Shown: one piece after another, positions 49,181 to 59,750 of the stretch | Numbering within the stretch: the first letter of the stretch is position 1 | How the letters are laid out: each line of letters starts with the position of its first letter | Assembly: GCA_021397835.1 (NCBI GenBank) | Contig: JAJFZO010000049.1 | Coordinates: forward strand, 8,871,001-8,935,000 | Direction of reading: 5' to 3' | Length of the DNA stretch: 64,000 bases | From: Moringa oleifera | Taxonomy: Eukaryota; Streptophyta; Magnoliopsida; Brassicales; Moringaceae | Program-made: the position numbers and the translations under genes | Notes under the pieces: model-generated | Told to the model about the DNA's origin: nothing | The model's database searches: none | What the model saw: only the letters and a program-made list of their open reading frames with translations

Positions 49181-49276
49181 ACTGTCATAAACACGAGAGA
49201 GAGAGAGAGAGAGAATACGAAGTTGAGATCATAACTCGCTGCATTTTGAGTCATCAAATTCCGACACAAAAAAAAG
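49181..49276 (+). other. Noncoding first exon of the FAR1-related gene
   Basis: Leader-like sequence with a GA run (about 49196-49214) ends at the donor GTAAGT near 49275. The next acceptor that leads to the start codon is TTCTGCAG at 50601-50608. The transcription start is a guess. Confidence 0.45.
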
Positions 49277-49842
49277 TAAGTTTTACTTTATTTCTCTCAT
49301 TTAATTTCTTTTATACACGACTCCTTTAATGTAAGGTCCTGTTTGGCACGGCATTTTCTGTTTGCTTTTCTATTTTCTCAGAATACCAATATTCATGAAT
49401 CTATTGTTTTGTCGACTTCTTATAAAAATTTTCTTGAATGGTCGGCATTTGTAGTTTGGAGAGCTTGATTAGTTGTCAGTTGTAGAAACGGTGAACCAAT
49501 GGGCCTTTTTATTGCATTATTGCATTAAAAATTAGGTTTAGTAACTGATAATCGAATCATTTGCAAGGAATGTTTTGGATTGGTGGCTGAGAAAACTGAG
49601 GAAAAGTGTTATTTTTTCTTGCTTGTGTTCTTTAGGAAATTCCAGAAAGCTTAATTTTATTGAACAAGTAGTTCCATATTGGTGTGTGTCCTTTCTAAAT
49701 TGTTTTGGGAACTTGCTCAAATGTTTTTTGCAGCAACGTAAGTTTACATGTGTTTAATATTCTTGATTCATTGTTTTAAAAACTGGAACATAGAATTGAC
49801 CTTTCGTGTTTTCATCTCAATTTGAGATTTCAAGATTAAATA

Positions 49843-49878
<36 letters not shown>

Positions 49879-50615
49879 GTTCTATTTGTGCACTACGAAG
49901 CAGGCAACTTCCTTGCATTGCTTCAATTTCTCGAGTGTGATAAATCCAACTTGGATTCTTCAACTTTGTTTCCAGTGGAGTGTGGAGTTGGTTATTAATT
50001 CGATACTTTGTTTGATTTTGACATATGTGGGCATATGAAGATGCATTATGAAATCAATTGGATTTTCTTTTTGTTTAAGATAGTCCCGACAGTAGACAAC
50101 CTGAGAAGAGAGGGAAGATCTTGGTGAAATGAGTGTTATTGTGTATGGAAGATGTCGAGTTGGTCAATCATAACCTACTATGGTACCTCATGGTTGAAAA
50201 TTATGGCAAGTAGGAGTTTTGTTTCTAAGCATCGCATGGACGGTGTCCACATCAATGCCAGAAGAAAGTAGTATCCATAATTCCACTTTTACTGCTTGAA
50301 GACAACTTTTACTCTTGGTTCTTGGGGAAATTTATCATAAATGTTGAGGAAATCGTGAGTTTGTACAGTTTCTATCATGTAATTGCCTTTTGTGATAGGA
50401 TTGCTGCCTTTGGTGCTTTTCCAAATAAAGTATGCTCTTATAAGGAAAAAAGGGAAAAAAAAAAAAAGAAGAAGAATAGTCTTTATATTAGATGGAAGTG
50501 TGTAATAAGCTAGAAATACTGTCATGAACGTGAAGTGTCTTCATACTTAACTGCATGATATATTCTTAAAATAGTAACTCATTAATGGATAACTATTACA
50601 TTCTGCAGGGAAATA

Positions 50616-53102
50616 ATGCCAGAAACTGCGAGTGGAAATGATTATTTTGATAGTGACTGTGTCTCAGATGATGAAACTTATGATAACTTTGGTGACCATG
50701 ATGCCAATGAGCATGAACCAGTAGGAAGCAGTGATGCAGTGGAAGGGTTTCATGCTGGAGATTCTGAGAGTTTAGAACCATTTACTGGGATGAATTTTTC
50801 ATCATTAGAGGATGCTAGGGACTTCTACTATGAATATGCCAAGCGAACAGGGTTCACCATAAGGACAAATAGAATCCGACACTCATTGAAAAACATGGCT
50901 ATAATCGGCCGGGACTTCGTTTGTTCCAGAGAAGGTTTTCGTGCTGCGAAGCATACAATGAGAAAAGACAGAGTTCTTCCTCCACGACCAATTACTAGAG
51001 AAGGGTGCAAAGCTATGATAAGGTTGGCTGCACGAGATGGAGGTAAATGGGTCGTGACCAAGTTCGTACGAGAGCACAACCATAGGCTAATGACTCACTG
51101 CAAGTTTCCTGGGGAGTTGCCAATTGTGAACATACTCAGTGAGGTATGCATCAGTTATCATAAAATTGGTATTATGGATTAATCTATATGAAAAGTTATG
51201 CTCTGACGCTGCTCTTAAGTTTTATTATGCATTCATTTGGCATTTCGATTTGAAATTTATAGACAGTCATAGTTCCTGAACAAATTTTACAAGAATTAAT
51301 ATAATAGACAGACTTTTAATATCCCCATCTTTTAGCACATTGTTTTTACATGTTAGAAGAAGAGAATGAAATGATTTAAATATACAAATAGGTATATACA
51401 TTGAAATACTGACTATGAAAAAAAATAAATTTATATTCTTTCTTTATTGTTAAGAAAACACATTTTCATGGTGACAAAGATTTGATCTTTGAAGAGATGG
51501 AAATAAGGATAAGGTACCAAGGAAACTGTTACCATTCATTTCTTTTCTAATCCAAGAAAATAGATGAACCACCCCACAACACCCCCCCCCCCCCCCCCTC
51601 CCCTCCCCCCCAAAAATAAAAAAAAGAATTATCTATTTGACAAACCAAATATAAGTTTTCTAAGAATGATCATTTTGACTAAATTGTACTTTTACCCATG
51701 TAAAGGTAAAGTTACTAGAAAACTTTTTGTAGATATTCATTTCTTTCATGTAAATTCTGGGATTGATCTTTTTGGATTTATGTTAGAAAAAAATGTTATT
51801 AGATTGTGTAAGCAGGGGGGAAAGAAACCCTTATATGAGAATTACATATATAATTTGTAATTTTTTTTAATGTGAAAAATGTGCTCCCAGGTGGTGCTAT
51901 CCACAAATGTTTAACTTAAAAAGGCTCTCTTCATCCACAAAATTACTGCTAGTAAGCCAAAATTAATTGACCAGCTATGTTTACTAGATGAAAGCATTCC
52001 TCCACTTCAAAACCTCTTCTGTTTCTCTAAGGTCAATTCACCCATAATTTGTGCGTATATGTCTGTATATATATATATATGCAGAATACTTACTAACAGT
52101 GAAAATAATTAAGAAACCTGGAAAAATATCTAAAACTCTGAGGTTCAAAAATGTTTAACAAGGACAACTTTTCTTGCATAAATAATTTGTCAATAATTAA
52201 CAAGCTAAATGTGAAAATATACCAGAGACTTCTTCTACTAGTTTATTTTCTGTTTTTGTAATAAGTTGCCTTTCTATTTTTGTGTTTTGTTGGGCATGAA
52301 AGGATTTGATTTTTTCATTGTTGATCTTTATATGATATGTTCTTTAAGAATTTTATGTTTAACTAATTCAAATGTTGTTCGAGTTTCTTAGAAAGTGATG
52401 GAAAAAGGATACCAATAGAACAAAAAATAAAGAAGAAAAATGTTGAAAGGATACAGGGTAAAAGTTATTGGCAATGCCTCACGTGTGTTGTTGTAACACT
52501 ATTCAATTGAGAAAGAGAAACTAGAAGACTTTAGTCTGTTAAAAATAAAAGTAACAAATTGAAAGATAATATAATAAAGTCTGTATGTATGTAGTGAATA
52601 GCAAGTAGGTCGATATGTAGAAATCTGTGAAATTGGCCTTTTTTTGAGGGAGTAGTATAAATATGTCCATTCTTTCTTTTTTTTGTTCTGTTTCCTTTTG
52701 ACATGCACCAATGCCTCCAAAACCTGAGGTTCTTGTGCCAAACTATTGATTTCATGGTGAAAAGGAGTTTCTTAACCTTGATCACTGGTAAATATAAATG
52801 ATAAATAAATGGCACAACTGTTTTATACTTCAATTTTTCTGAGGATTTTATCTTAAACTTGAAATATATGATAACTGTTATCGCTGGCAGCTAATTGGAG
52901 CTTGCATTGTTTGCAGGAAGAGAAGGATAGGAAAATACACTATCTATATGATGAACTACAACATGAAAGAGAGCGGTCTGCTGCATTCCGAGAACAGCTA
53001 GTGGCCATACTCAAGGATCTTGAAGAACATGCTGAATTCATGTCTATAAGAGTTGAAGACATAGTCAACAGCTTGAAAGAAATTGAACTGGATGACCTGT
53101 AG
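50616..53102 (+). CDS. Short FAR1-related protein (FAR1 DNA-binding domain only)
   Basis: Two coding exons: 50616-51143 and 52917-53102, phase 0 at the junction (AGTGAG|GTATGC and TTTGCAG|GAAGAG). The product is 237 residues. Residues 1-57 are acidic. Residues about 66-158 form the FAR1 DNA-binding domain: FYYEYAKRTGFTIR, FVCSREGF (Cys103), GCKAMI (Cys131), KWVVTKFVREHNHRL (His154, His156), the C2H2 set of the WRKY-GCM1-like fold. The tail encoded by exon 2 (HERERSAAFREQLVAILKDL) is predicted coiled coil. FHY3/FAR1 proteins also carry a MULE transposase-like domain and a SWIM finger; both are absent, so it belongs to the short FRS/FRF type, which may counteract full-length members by occupying their sites (inference). 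A nuclear location is expected. A noncoding 5' exon lies near 49181-49276. All splice sites are canonical and no lesion is seen. Confidence 0.9.
51144..52916 (+). other. Intron of the FAR1-related gene with a poly-C tract
   Basis: 1773 bp, AT-rich. Contains the C run listed separately. Short ORFs inside have no resemblance to known families. Confidence 0.75.
51578..51611 (-). repeat. Poly-C tract (poly-G on the minus strand)
   Basis: A run of about 18 C followed by TCCCCTCCCCCCC. The minus strand can form a G-quadruplex. Length is likely unstable. Confidence 0.9.
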
Positions 53103-54165
53103 GAGATTGCAATATCTTATACTGTAGACCAAATTCGTGATTGTACTAAGTTAGCGCATCAGGTTCAACATTCCAGTATACTGTGAAGTTGACATTTTAT
53201 CACCAGCCATCTTACACCTCAGTATAAGCCGATGAATGTTGGGCTCTTCCCAATTGGATTAGTTTGTTTTCAACCAGATGAAGATGGAGACAATTGTACA
53301 TAGTCTTTTCCTGAGACTTTAATGAAGCGATGTTTGCGCTCTTTCTTGGTTGCACTCTACTCAGTTGGATTAGTTCATATTCAACCAGATAAAGGTGAAG
53401 ATTATCATACATATTTGTTTCCTGAAACTTAAATGAAGTGTTCCTCTCTCTCTCTCTCTCTCTCTGTGTCTATCTATCTATCTACGTGTGTGTGTGTGTG
53501 TGTTTGTGTGAATGTGCATGGGAACGTGCATTTACATAAGCTTTTTTTGTGTATGCATGTTAATGTGCTCATGTATGTGTTTTTCTTAAGTCCTTGGTGC
53601 TTGGTTTGCTCACCTTTGCAATTACTGTACCAAGCTAACTGTCTCAGGAGGCATGGCGATCAGTTTGTGGACTTCCTTGTTAATGTCATGAATTTAAGTT
53701 ATTTCTTGCAACTTACCCATTCAAGCAGGGTTCATAATGTTTCTAACCCTATTTTCACTGTATTGCTTGTTCGTGAAGGACAGGTTTTTGGTTAGAAGCC
53801 AGGAATTACCTTTAGAGGTTTCTTGTGCGGTGTGGTTTACTGTCATTTTTTATGTAAACCAGGGACAAAAGTTGCTTGGTATGTGGATGTAATTCAAGTC
53901 CTCTGAAAATTTTTGGGGCTTTGTTACAACAAAGTTGGAAGCTGAGGCCTGCAAACAACTGTTGCTTCCTGTTTCTAAAAATTCCTTAACAGAAATTGGC
54001 CTGAAAACTGGTGTCTTCTGGTCAGACAAATGTAATTCTGGATTATCATCCTTTGCTCCTTTTTTATTATTATTTTATTATCAATGCTTCAGGTTAGAAG
54101 TTAATAGAAGGTGCCAGTAAGGAGAATGGTTTCTATACCCACTGAGAGCATACTTTCAGGTAACA
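53103..54165 (+). other. 3' UTR and downstream region of the FAR1-related gene
   Basis: It contains an imperfect tandem duplication (53254-53437), a (CT)n then (TG)n run at about 53442-53507, and further AT-balanced sequence without a coding signal. The polyadenylation site was not fixed. Confidence 0.5.
53254..53437. repeat. Imperfect tandem duplication, period about 111 bp
   Basis: TTGGATTAGTTxxTxTTCAA begins at 53254 and 53365; both copies continue with ACCAGATxAAG and end with CTTxAATGAAG. It lies in the 3' UTR just after the stop codon. Confidence 0.8.
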
Positions 54166-54221
54166 GTTATCATTCTGTCACCTCATTTATATCGTTATCA
54201 TTCTGTCACCTCATTTATATC
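54166..54221. repeat. Exact tandem duplication, period 28 bp
   Basis: GTTATCATTCTGTCACCTCA and the following eight bases occur twice in a row, at 54166 and 54194, without mismatch. Confidence 0.92.
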
Positions 54222-54975
54222 GTTCTTTCTCAATTTGACCAGAAATTATAGAAAGGAAGCTGAGACGGTTGCCCGAGTTTGTAAAACAGAGATTGGAGCT
54301 AACCCAGCACCTTGCCTTTAAACATTCCACAGCCAAATTTTTTCCAATTTGCAGCACTGCATTATCCAGTATTCAGTGGTAAAGCAAGAAAGCAGTTGAG
54401 ATCCAACAAAAGAATTGATGATTTATCAGATTGTTTGGGATGATCCAACAGCCTTTTTGGACAAATCTAAAGCACACAGCTTTCTCCTTGGATCATTTGA
54501 TTGAATCATCAGAATATACACCAAGTCAGGATCACACAACACACAAGAATGTTAGGACAATGGGGATATCAGGAATTAAAAAAAAAAAAAACACCAAAAA
54601 AGCACAATGGAACCAACAAAGAAATCTTACAAAACCAAAAGCCAAAGAATGCCCACAAACCCAAACAGCCAAAAAAAAAAACAGATTCCTTTGCTCCCTA
54701 TGTCTGAACCCTTCTTCCCCACTTCCCTTCCTTCCTCCTGCCTCCACTGCATACTCCGGTGTCAAAAATGCATGCTCTTGTCTGAGAAGAATGGAGGGCT
54801 TCCTGTTGTGTTAACTCATGAAGTAATATTGGTGAGAGGAAAGAGTAATATTGTGCGGTGCATTGAAAAATTATAGCACAAATCAATGCACTCTTGACCC
54901 CAACTTGATGATCCTCCAAAATATATACAAAACCATTCAAGAGATCTTTTTCTTCCCCTAAAGAACACCTCCTTT
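54222..54975. other. Interval between the two intact genes
   Basis: Convergent 3' ends: FAR1-related gene from the left, calmodulin-like gene from the right. The several ORFs at 54431-54940 are low complexity (Lys- or Ser-rich) and lie in what is probably the 3' UTR of the calmodulin-like gene. Confidence 0.5.
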
Positions 54976-55617
54976 TTAACTCAACGCACTGAACCCACCA
55001 CCCTTCATCATTTGCCTAAACTCCTTGTAGTTCACCATACCATCGCCATCCACATCCACCTGCATGATCATCTTCCTGCAATCCTCTAGGGTCTTCCCTT
55101 GCTTTAGACCAAGAGAAGCCAGAACGGACTTCAGTTCATCAACTGTAATAAAGCCGTCGCCGTTTTGATCGAACACGTTAAAGGCCTCCCTCATGTCCTC
55201 TTCTTCATCTTGCTCGTTCATGATCGACTGGTACAGAGCCCCAAACTCATCGATATCCACGCAACCATCTCCGTTGACGTCGATTTTCTCGATCATTTGG
55301 GTCAAATCCATGTCGGAGATGAAGATACCCAGGTTTCCTAACGATTCATTCAATTCCTTCTTCGTGATTCGTCCGTCCCCATTTTTGTCGAACATCTGGA
55401 AGACGCGCTTCAACTCCCCGGGTTCCATCCTTTTGTGGGAGGCTATCAACGCCGATGGTGGCGAAGATGAGGGCACCCTCGTATGATCACCAACGTTCGG
55501 TTGGTGAGGGTACCAAGAAGAAGGGAGGAAGCCTCTGAGCTTTTTGGGGACCAAGTAGAGAAGGAGCGAATTAAGAAGATTGTAAAGAAGGAAAATCCTC
55601 AGCAAAATAGTTGGCAT
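54976..55617 (-). CDS. Calmodulin-like protein, four EF-hands, N-terminal hydrophobic segment
   Basis: One uninterrupted exon of 213 residues. Residues 4-22 are hydrophobic ([19 protein letters not shown]), a possible membrane anchor or signal sequence, followed by a Pro/Ser-rich linker. Four EF-hand loops follow, at residues 77-88 ([12 protein letters not shown]), 113-124 ([12 protein letters not shown]), 150-161 ([12 protein letters not shown]) and 188-199 ([12 protein letters not shown]). Each has Asp at position 1 and Glu at position 12, so all four should bind Ca2+. Calmodulin has 149 residues; the extra length is the N-terminal extension, as in Arabidopsis CML3/CML4/CML5-type proteins. 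The likely role is a Ca2+ sensor at the endomembrane system or plasma membrane (inference). The ATG at 55617 is the first in frame and follows a leader that fits the TATA box at 55762-55769. A second Met at residue 64 would give a short calmodulin-like form without the anchor. Confidence 0.93.
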   Translation of the reverse strand: MPTILLRIFLLYNLLNSLLLYLVPKKLRGFLPSSWYPHQPNVGDHTRVPSSSPPSALIASHKRMEPGELKRVFQMFDKNGDGRITKKELNESLGNLGIFISDMDLTQMIEKIDVNGDGCVDIDEFGALYQSIMNEQDEEEDMREAFNVFDQNGDGFITVDELKSVLASLGLKQGKTLEDCRKMIMQVDVDGDGMVNYKEFRQMMKGGGFSALS

Positions 55618-56100
55618 TGAAAGGAAGTAAGTTTTGAGGAAGGCAGAAATAGAAAGAAGAGAATTCCGTTGTTGGGTTTTACCCGGTTTAGTGTTTGTTT
55701 AGAGAGATAAACCTGGAGAGAAAGTTGGGTTTCTTCAAACTCATGTTGCAGCAAATAGAGAGTTTATAGGAGAGCAGACTGCGTCTATCAGATAACGCGT
55801 CTTCCAGATGAGATGAGAGGAGACGAAACGAGACTCCTCGCTATAATAATATAGTAGTTTAACAGTTTCAAAGACGCGTTGTTATTATTATTGTTGCTTA
55901 GTTAGGTGTAGCTTAATGCGTTTCTTGCAGAGTTTTCTTTTTGCTTTTAAAAAATTAGACCGTTGATAACGGATCTGAAATTAAAGGGACGTTGGGATCT
56001 AAAATGCCGAGGGACAATGCCGGCTGATAACGACCGTTGGATTGTCTCAACGGCTGTTGTCGCGTGATTGGTGGGTTTGCGACACGTGGCGTTTCCGCGG
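55618..56100 (-). promoter_or_regulatory. Promoter and leader of the calmodulin-like gene
   Basis: On the minus strand CCTATAAACT (TATA box, about 55761-55770) lies 145 bp before the ATG. Upstream are ACGCGT at 55795-55800 and 55874-55879, CGCGT near 56061, and CCGCGG at 56095-56100. The VCGCGB core is the binding site of CAMTA calmodulin-binding factors. ACACGTGGC at 56082-56090 is a G-box/ABRE. These sites suggest Ca2+- and ABA-linked control; that is inference from motif content. Confidence 0.65.
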
Positions 56101-59100
56101 AGGCTTTGCGGTATCTGACGTTAATAGGCAGGTTTGCGTTTGGTGAGGGTTCAGACTGGAGCAGGCGGCTCTTGAAACAGACTGCTCACCATTTCAAAGA
56201 TTAAAGTTTAAGCTGATGGCAGATTTTCTGTCCAATTTTTTTGAGTTACTTACAAATCTTATTGGGTTTATTTTTTCTATTATAATTCACATTTTTATAA
56301 ATTTATAATAAATAATATAAATTTAAATATATTTTAAATAAATATCATATTAAAATTTTTAAGTTTTTAAAATTATATTTAACTTTTAAAAATATTTCAA
56401 ACAAATTTTGATCTAAAAAGTATGTGGAAATTAGATTTTGATTAAAAAATAATAAAAACTGAGAGAATTTTTATTATTAAAATAATTTAAATAAATTTTA
56501 TATTTTTATTATTTTGGATTCATCTTTTTTGAGTTATTTTTTATAAATTGTTTAAATTTTTTATAAGATAATTTTTTAAATAATAACGTGAAATTTTTTT
56601 AATAAAATTTATTGTATAATATTTTGAATTTAAATAATTTAATTTTATTAAATTTTTGTATAAAATTTAATTTAATTTAAATTAATAAATTGAGAATTGT
56701 TTAACAAATTTTCAAAAATTAAAATTTATTTAGAGAAAAGGTAGATGACATTCACCCAAAATTTAATAATGACAGTGGATAGATGTGGTGGTGTGTCTGT
56801 TAAATGGACATACGACCTACAATGAGGGAAAGAGAGGTCATCTGTCTTGAAAGCTCATAAGTGAACAAACCCTCTTTCCAGGCCAAAGCCGAAAAGAAAC
56901 CCTAAACAATGATTTTCCATTAAGAAATAAAAAAGAATCCATTGAGAAATGGATCCAAGGCTTAATATTCGAGAAAAAAGTAGCTTAAACTACAAGAAAG
57001 TTGCCAGTTGGCTACTACCCAGAGAAAAAGAAAATTAAAATGCATGCCAGTTGGGCTCAATCAAGCTAGATAAAATTATCAAATCAAAGTTTCTCCAGCT
57101 AAGATGCCCAGAGAGATCAATCACACAGCACCTTTTCCTTTTTCTTTTTGGTGAAGCTTGAAGAACAAAATTCACTTGCAGATTGCCTATGCCTTATATA
57201 ATTAGTGCCTTAATTAGTGCAATCTAGTTCCTAGCTAGGTAGAATTGAGTGCTTAATTCTACCCTTCAATCCCTAACAAGTAAGGTTTGATTTTATGTCA
57301 AATTTCATTTTTTTCACGGTTGTTAGTTTGTCTCCCAAGTAATTTATAAATACCCAAATGCTCGGCATTGTCACAACACTTTGTGGCAATTCAAACCTGC
57401 TTAATTACTTAATTAGTGGCTAAGATGTGGGATTAGGTACTCACTACCCAACTAAAGCTTATAGTAGAAGGTTATTAGACTATATAATTGTTGTGCATGT
57501 AACATTATGGATTTGTAGAGTCTGAGTTTAAAATATTGTAAACGAAGTTTAAGAAATCATGATCGTACTCATGATATACGTGATTTAATAAGTTTTCGAA
57601 CCTCATATCGTCAAAGAATCACTTCATTAATTAGTATACAAAATTTTGATTTTTTATACATTTACATAAAACAAAATTTGATATTATCGTCTCACTAACA
57701 AATGCATTAATTTAATTTGAGAATTAAAATCTCCTAAAACTACGTTGAACTTTTAATAAAATTACAACATGTGATAATTTAATAAATTTAAAATTTAAAA
57801 TTTTTATTAGTATTAAAAATTACTAAAATACTTTCATAATTTTTTATTAAAAATTTAATATAAATTTTAGATCAGTAGATGATCTTAATTTTTAATTTGA
57901 TTATTAAAAAAAAAGGGTATTTTCAAGAGTTGGTGAGGAGGGGACCTTAAACATTTTGATGTGTGAAGATGAGGTATAAATATGCTTAATTTTGTCAGAA
58001 AAGTAAATGGCAATTGGTAGATGAGTTTAAGTATTGTATAGTTGAGTCAACTAGCCAGCAGGTTTTTATGGTTTATTATGCAGCTAGTTGTGTAGATACT
58101 CATCCCATGTTGTAATGAAGATTCTTGTTGTTGGCTAGGTTCACGATGAGTTGACTAAAACCACTAAAATGCTCCACGCAGAAGAGACAACTATGATTAT
58201 CGTAACTCATATTTAATCACTGTGGCCTTATATTTAGGAAACATTTCTGTCTTCATTGATCTGTCCACGAGCCTAATAAGCATGTCTCTCTCTTTCTCTC
58301 TCTTTATAAAGCAGAAGAGATGGAAGCAGTTGATTAGGTATGAAGCCTGCAATCATGGCTAAGCGTTCGCTGCAACGAGAGACATGTCCATGGCCAGCTT
58401 AATTTCATGCACTTTAGCCAAGCATGTGTCACGTTCTTTGACTCTTGGAATTCAGAACCCATTTGGCATCAAACTTCATGAATGCTAATGGATTTTTTAT
58501 TTTTTATTTTTGGGTGTGTCAAAAACTTTCCAATTGAATAAGTGTCACTTCATTGTCATGTTAAATTAATAATAAATTAATATTAGGGTAAATTATACTT
58601 ACAATCATAATTTCAACACTTTCGTAATTCTCTATTTGTATTTTAAAATCAATAACAATCACTTTGTGATGTGTATTGATATGCTTTCTTAACTTAGATG
58701 AGCACGTAGCAAAGGAGTATATGGTTGTTTCAGAAATTAAACTAAGACATATCATTATTTTCTTAGTGGGTAACTTCTTAGGAAGGAGGATTTGGTCATA
58801 GTGGCACCCTTTTATAAATACAAACGGGTAAACTCCACTAATTAGATTGAGTTAAATTATTCAATATTCTAGAACCATTTCTTTCATTTTCTCACATCCA
58901 TGGCAAAAATTGGCAGAAAACTTAGTCAAATGGACATTCCTTAAATTTGAAAATTGAAAACATAGAACGAAATTTCAAAAATACTAGAACTTGTTTTCTT
59001 CATTGATGGCATGTTCCTATTCAAGTCTCCTTAATTACCCACTAAAAAAATAGTTGAACACCGAGTCAATAGCGGAGAAAGTCTTGAAGAGCAAAGCTCG

Positions 59101-59750
59101 TATTTTTTATGCTTTGTTTTGAGCTTGACGGCGAGCATCATTCTTTCTTCTTAGGCTGAAAAAATCAAAAGTGACTTGAAACACAAAGAAGTTGGCCAAA
59201 GAGGTAAACCAAGAGACAAGAAACCTAAACACTTCGTGTAATAATTTTGAAGCCTTTCTTAGACAACAATGAGACAACTAAAGTAGAAGAAACTTCAGAA
59301 AAATGCAACGGAGGCTTGGAGAAGTGGTACCCAACTTCTGTTTTATTTTCTTATGGTTTTTGATTCATGTCACTTGGATATCATTTAAAGAGAAACAATT
59401 TTTTAATATTTTGAATTTTTTGTTTTCCACGATAGTATAAAATTAAGATTCCAATTCTCTGTTAATATGACATGTGTTAATTTTTTTTAAAAGTTGTTTT
59501 TATAATTTTTAACATTAATATAAAAATTAAATGAAATATATTTTAATTATTTATTTTATTAAACTATCATTTTAAAAATAATATTTTTATAATTTTTGAT
59601 ATTAACATGAAGAAAATAAAATGTATTTTAATTATTTATTTTATTAAACTTTTACATATCATTATTTTTTAAAAATAAATCAACATAAATTAAATCAGTA
59701 AAACATTTCAATCCATAAAATTAAAATTTGTTCATTAAAATCAATGAAAT
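56101..59750. other. Intergenic stretch without a recognised gene, part 1
   Basis: AT-rich with islands of balanced composition near 56750-57250, 58000-58200 and 58260-58480. None holds an ORF with family resemblance, and no transposon ends were seen. 58260-58480 has a CT run and TTTATAAAG, like a promoter of a small transcript, but no product was recognised. Confidence 0.5.

Noticed and set aside
54431..54940. Several overlapping ORFs of 70-130 codons on both strands
   Set aside because: Low complexity from A runs and CT-rich leader-like sequence; no family resemblance; probably 3' UTR of the calmodulin-like gene.
58341..58361. TGAAGCCTGCAATCATGGCTA, reminiscent of miR167
   Set aside because: Several mismatches and an insertion relative to miR167, and no star-strand hairpin follows.
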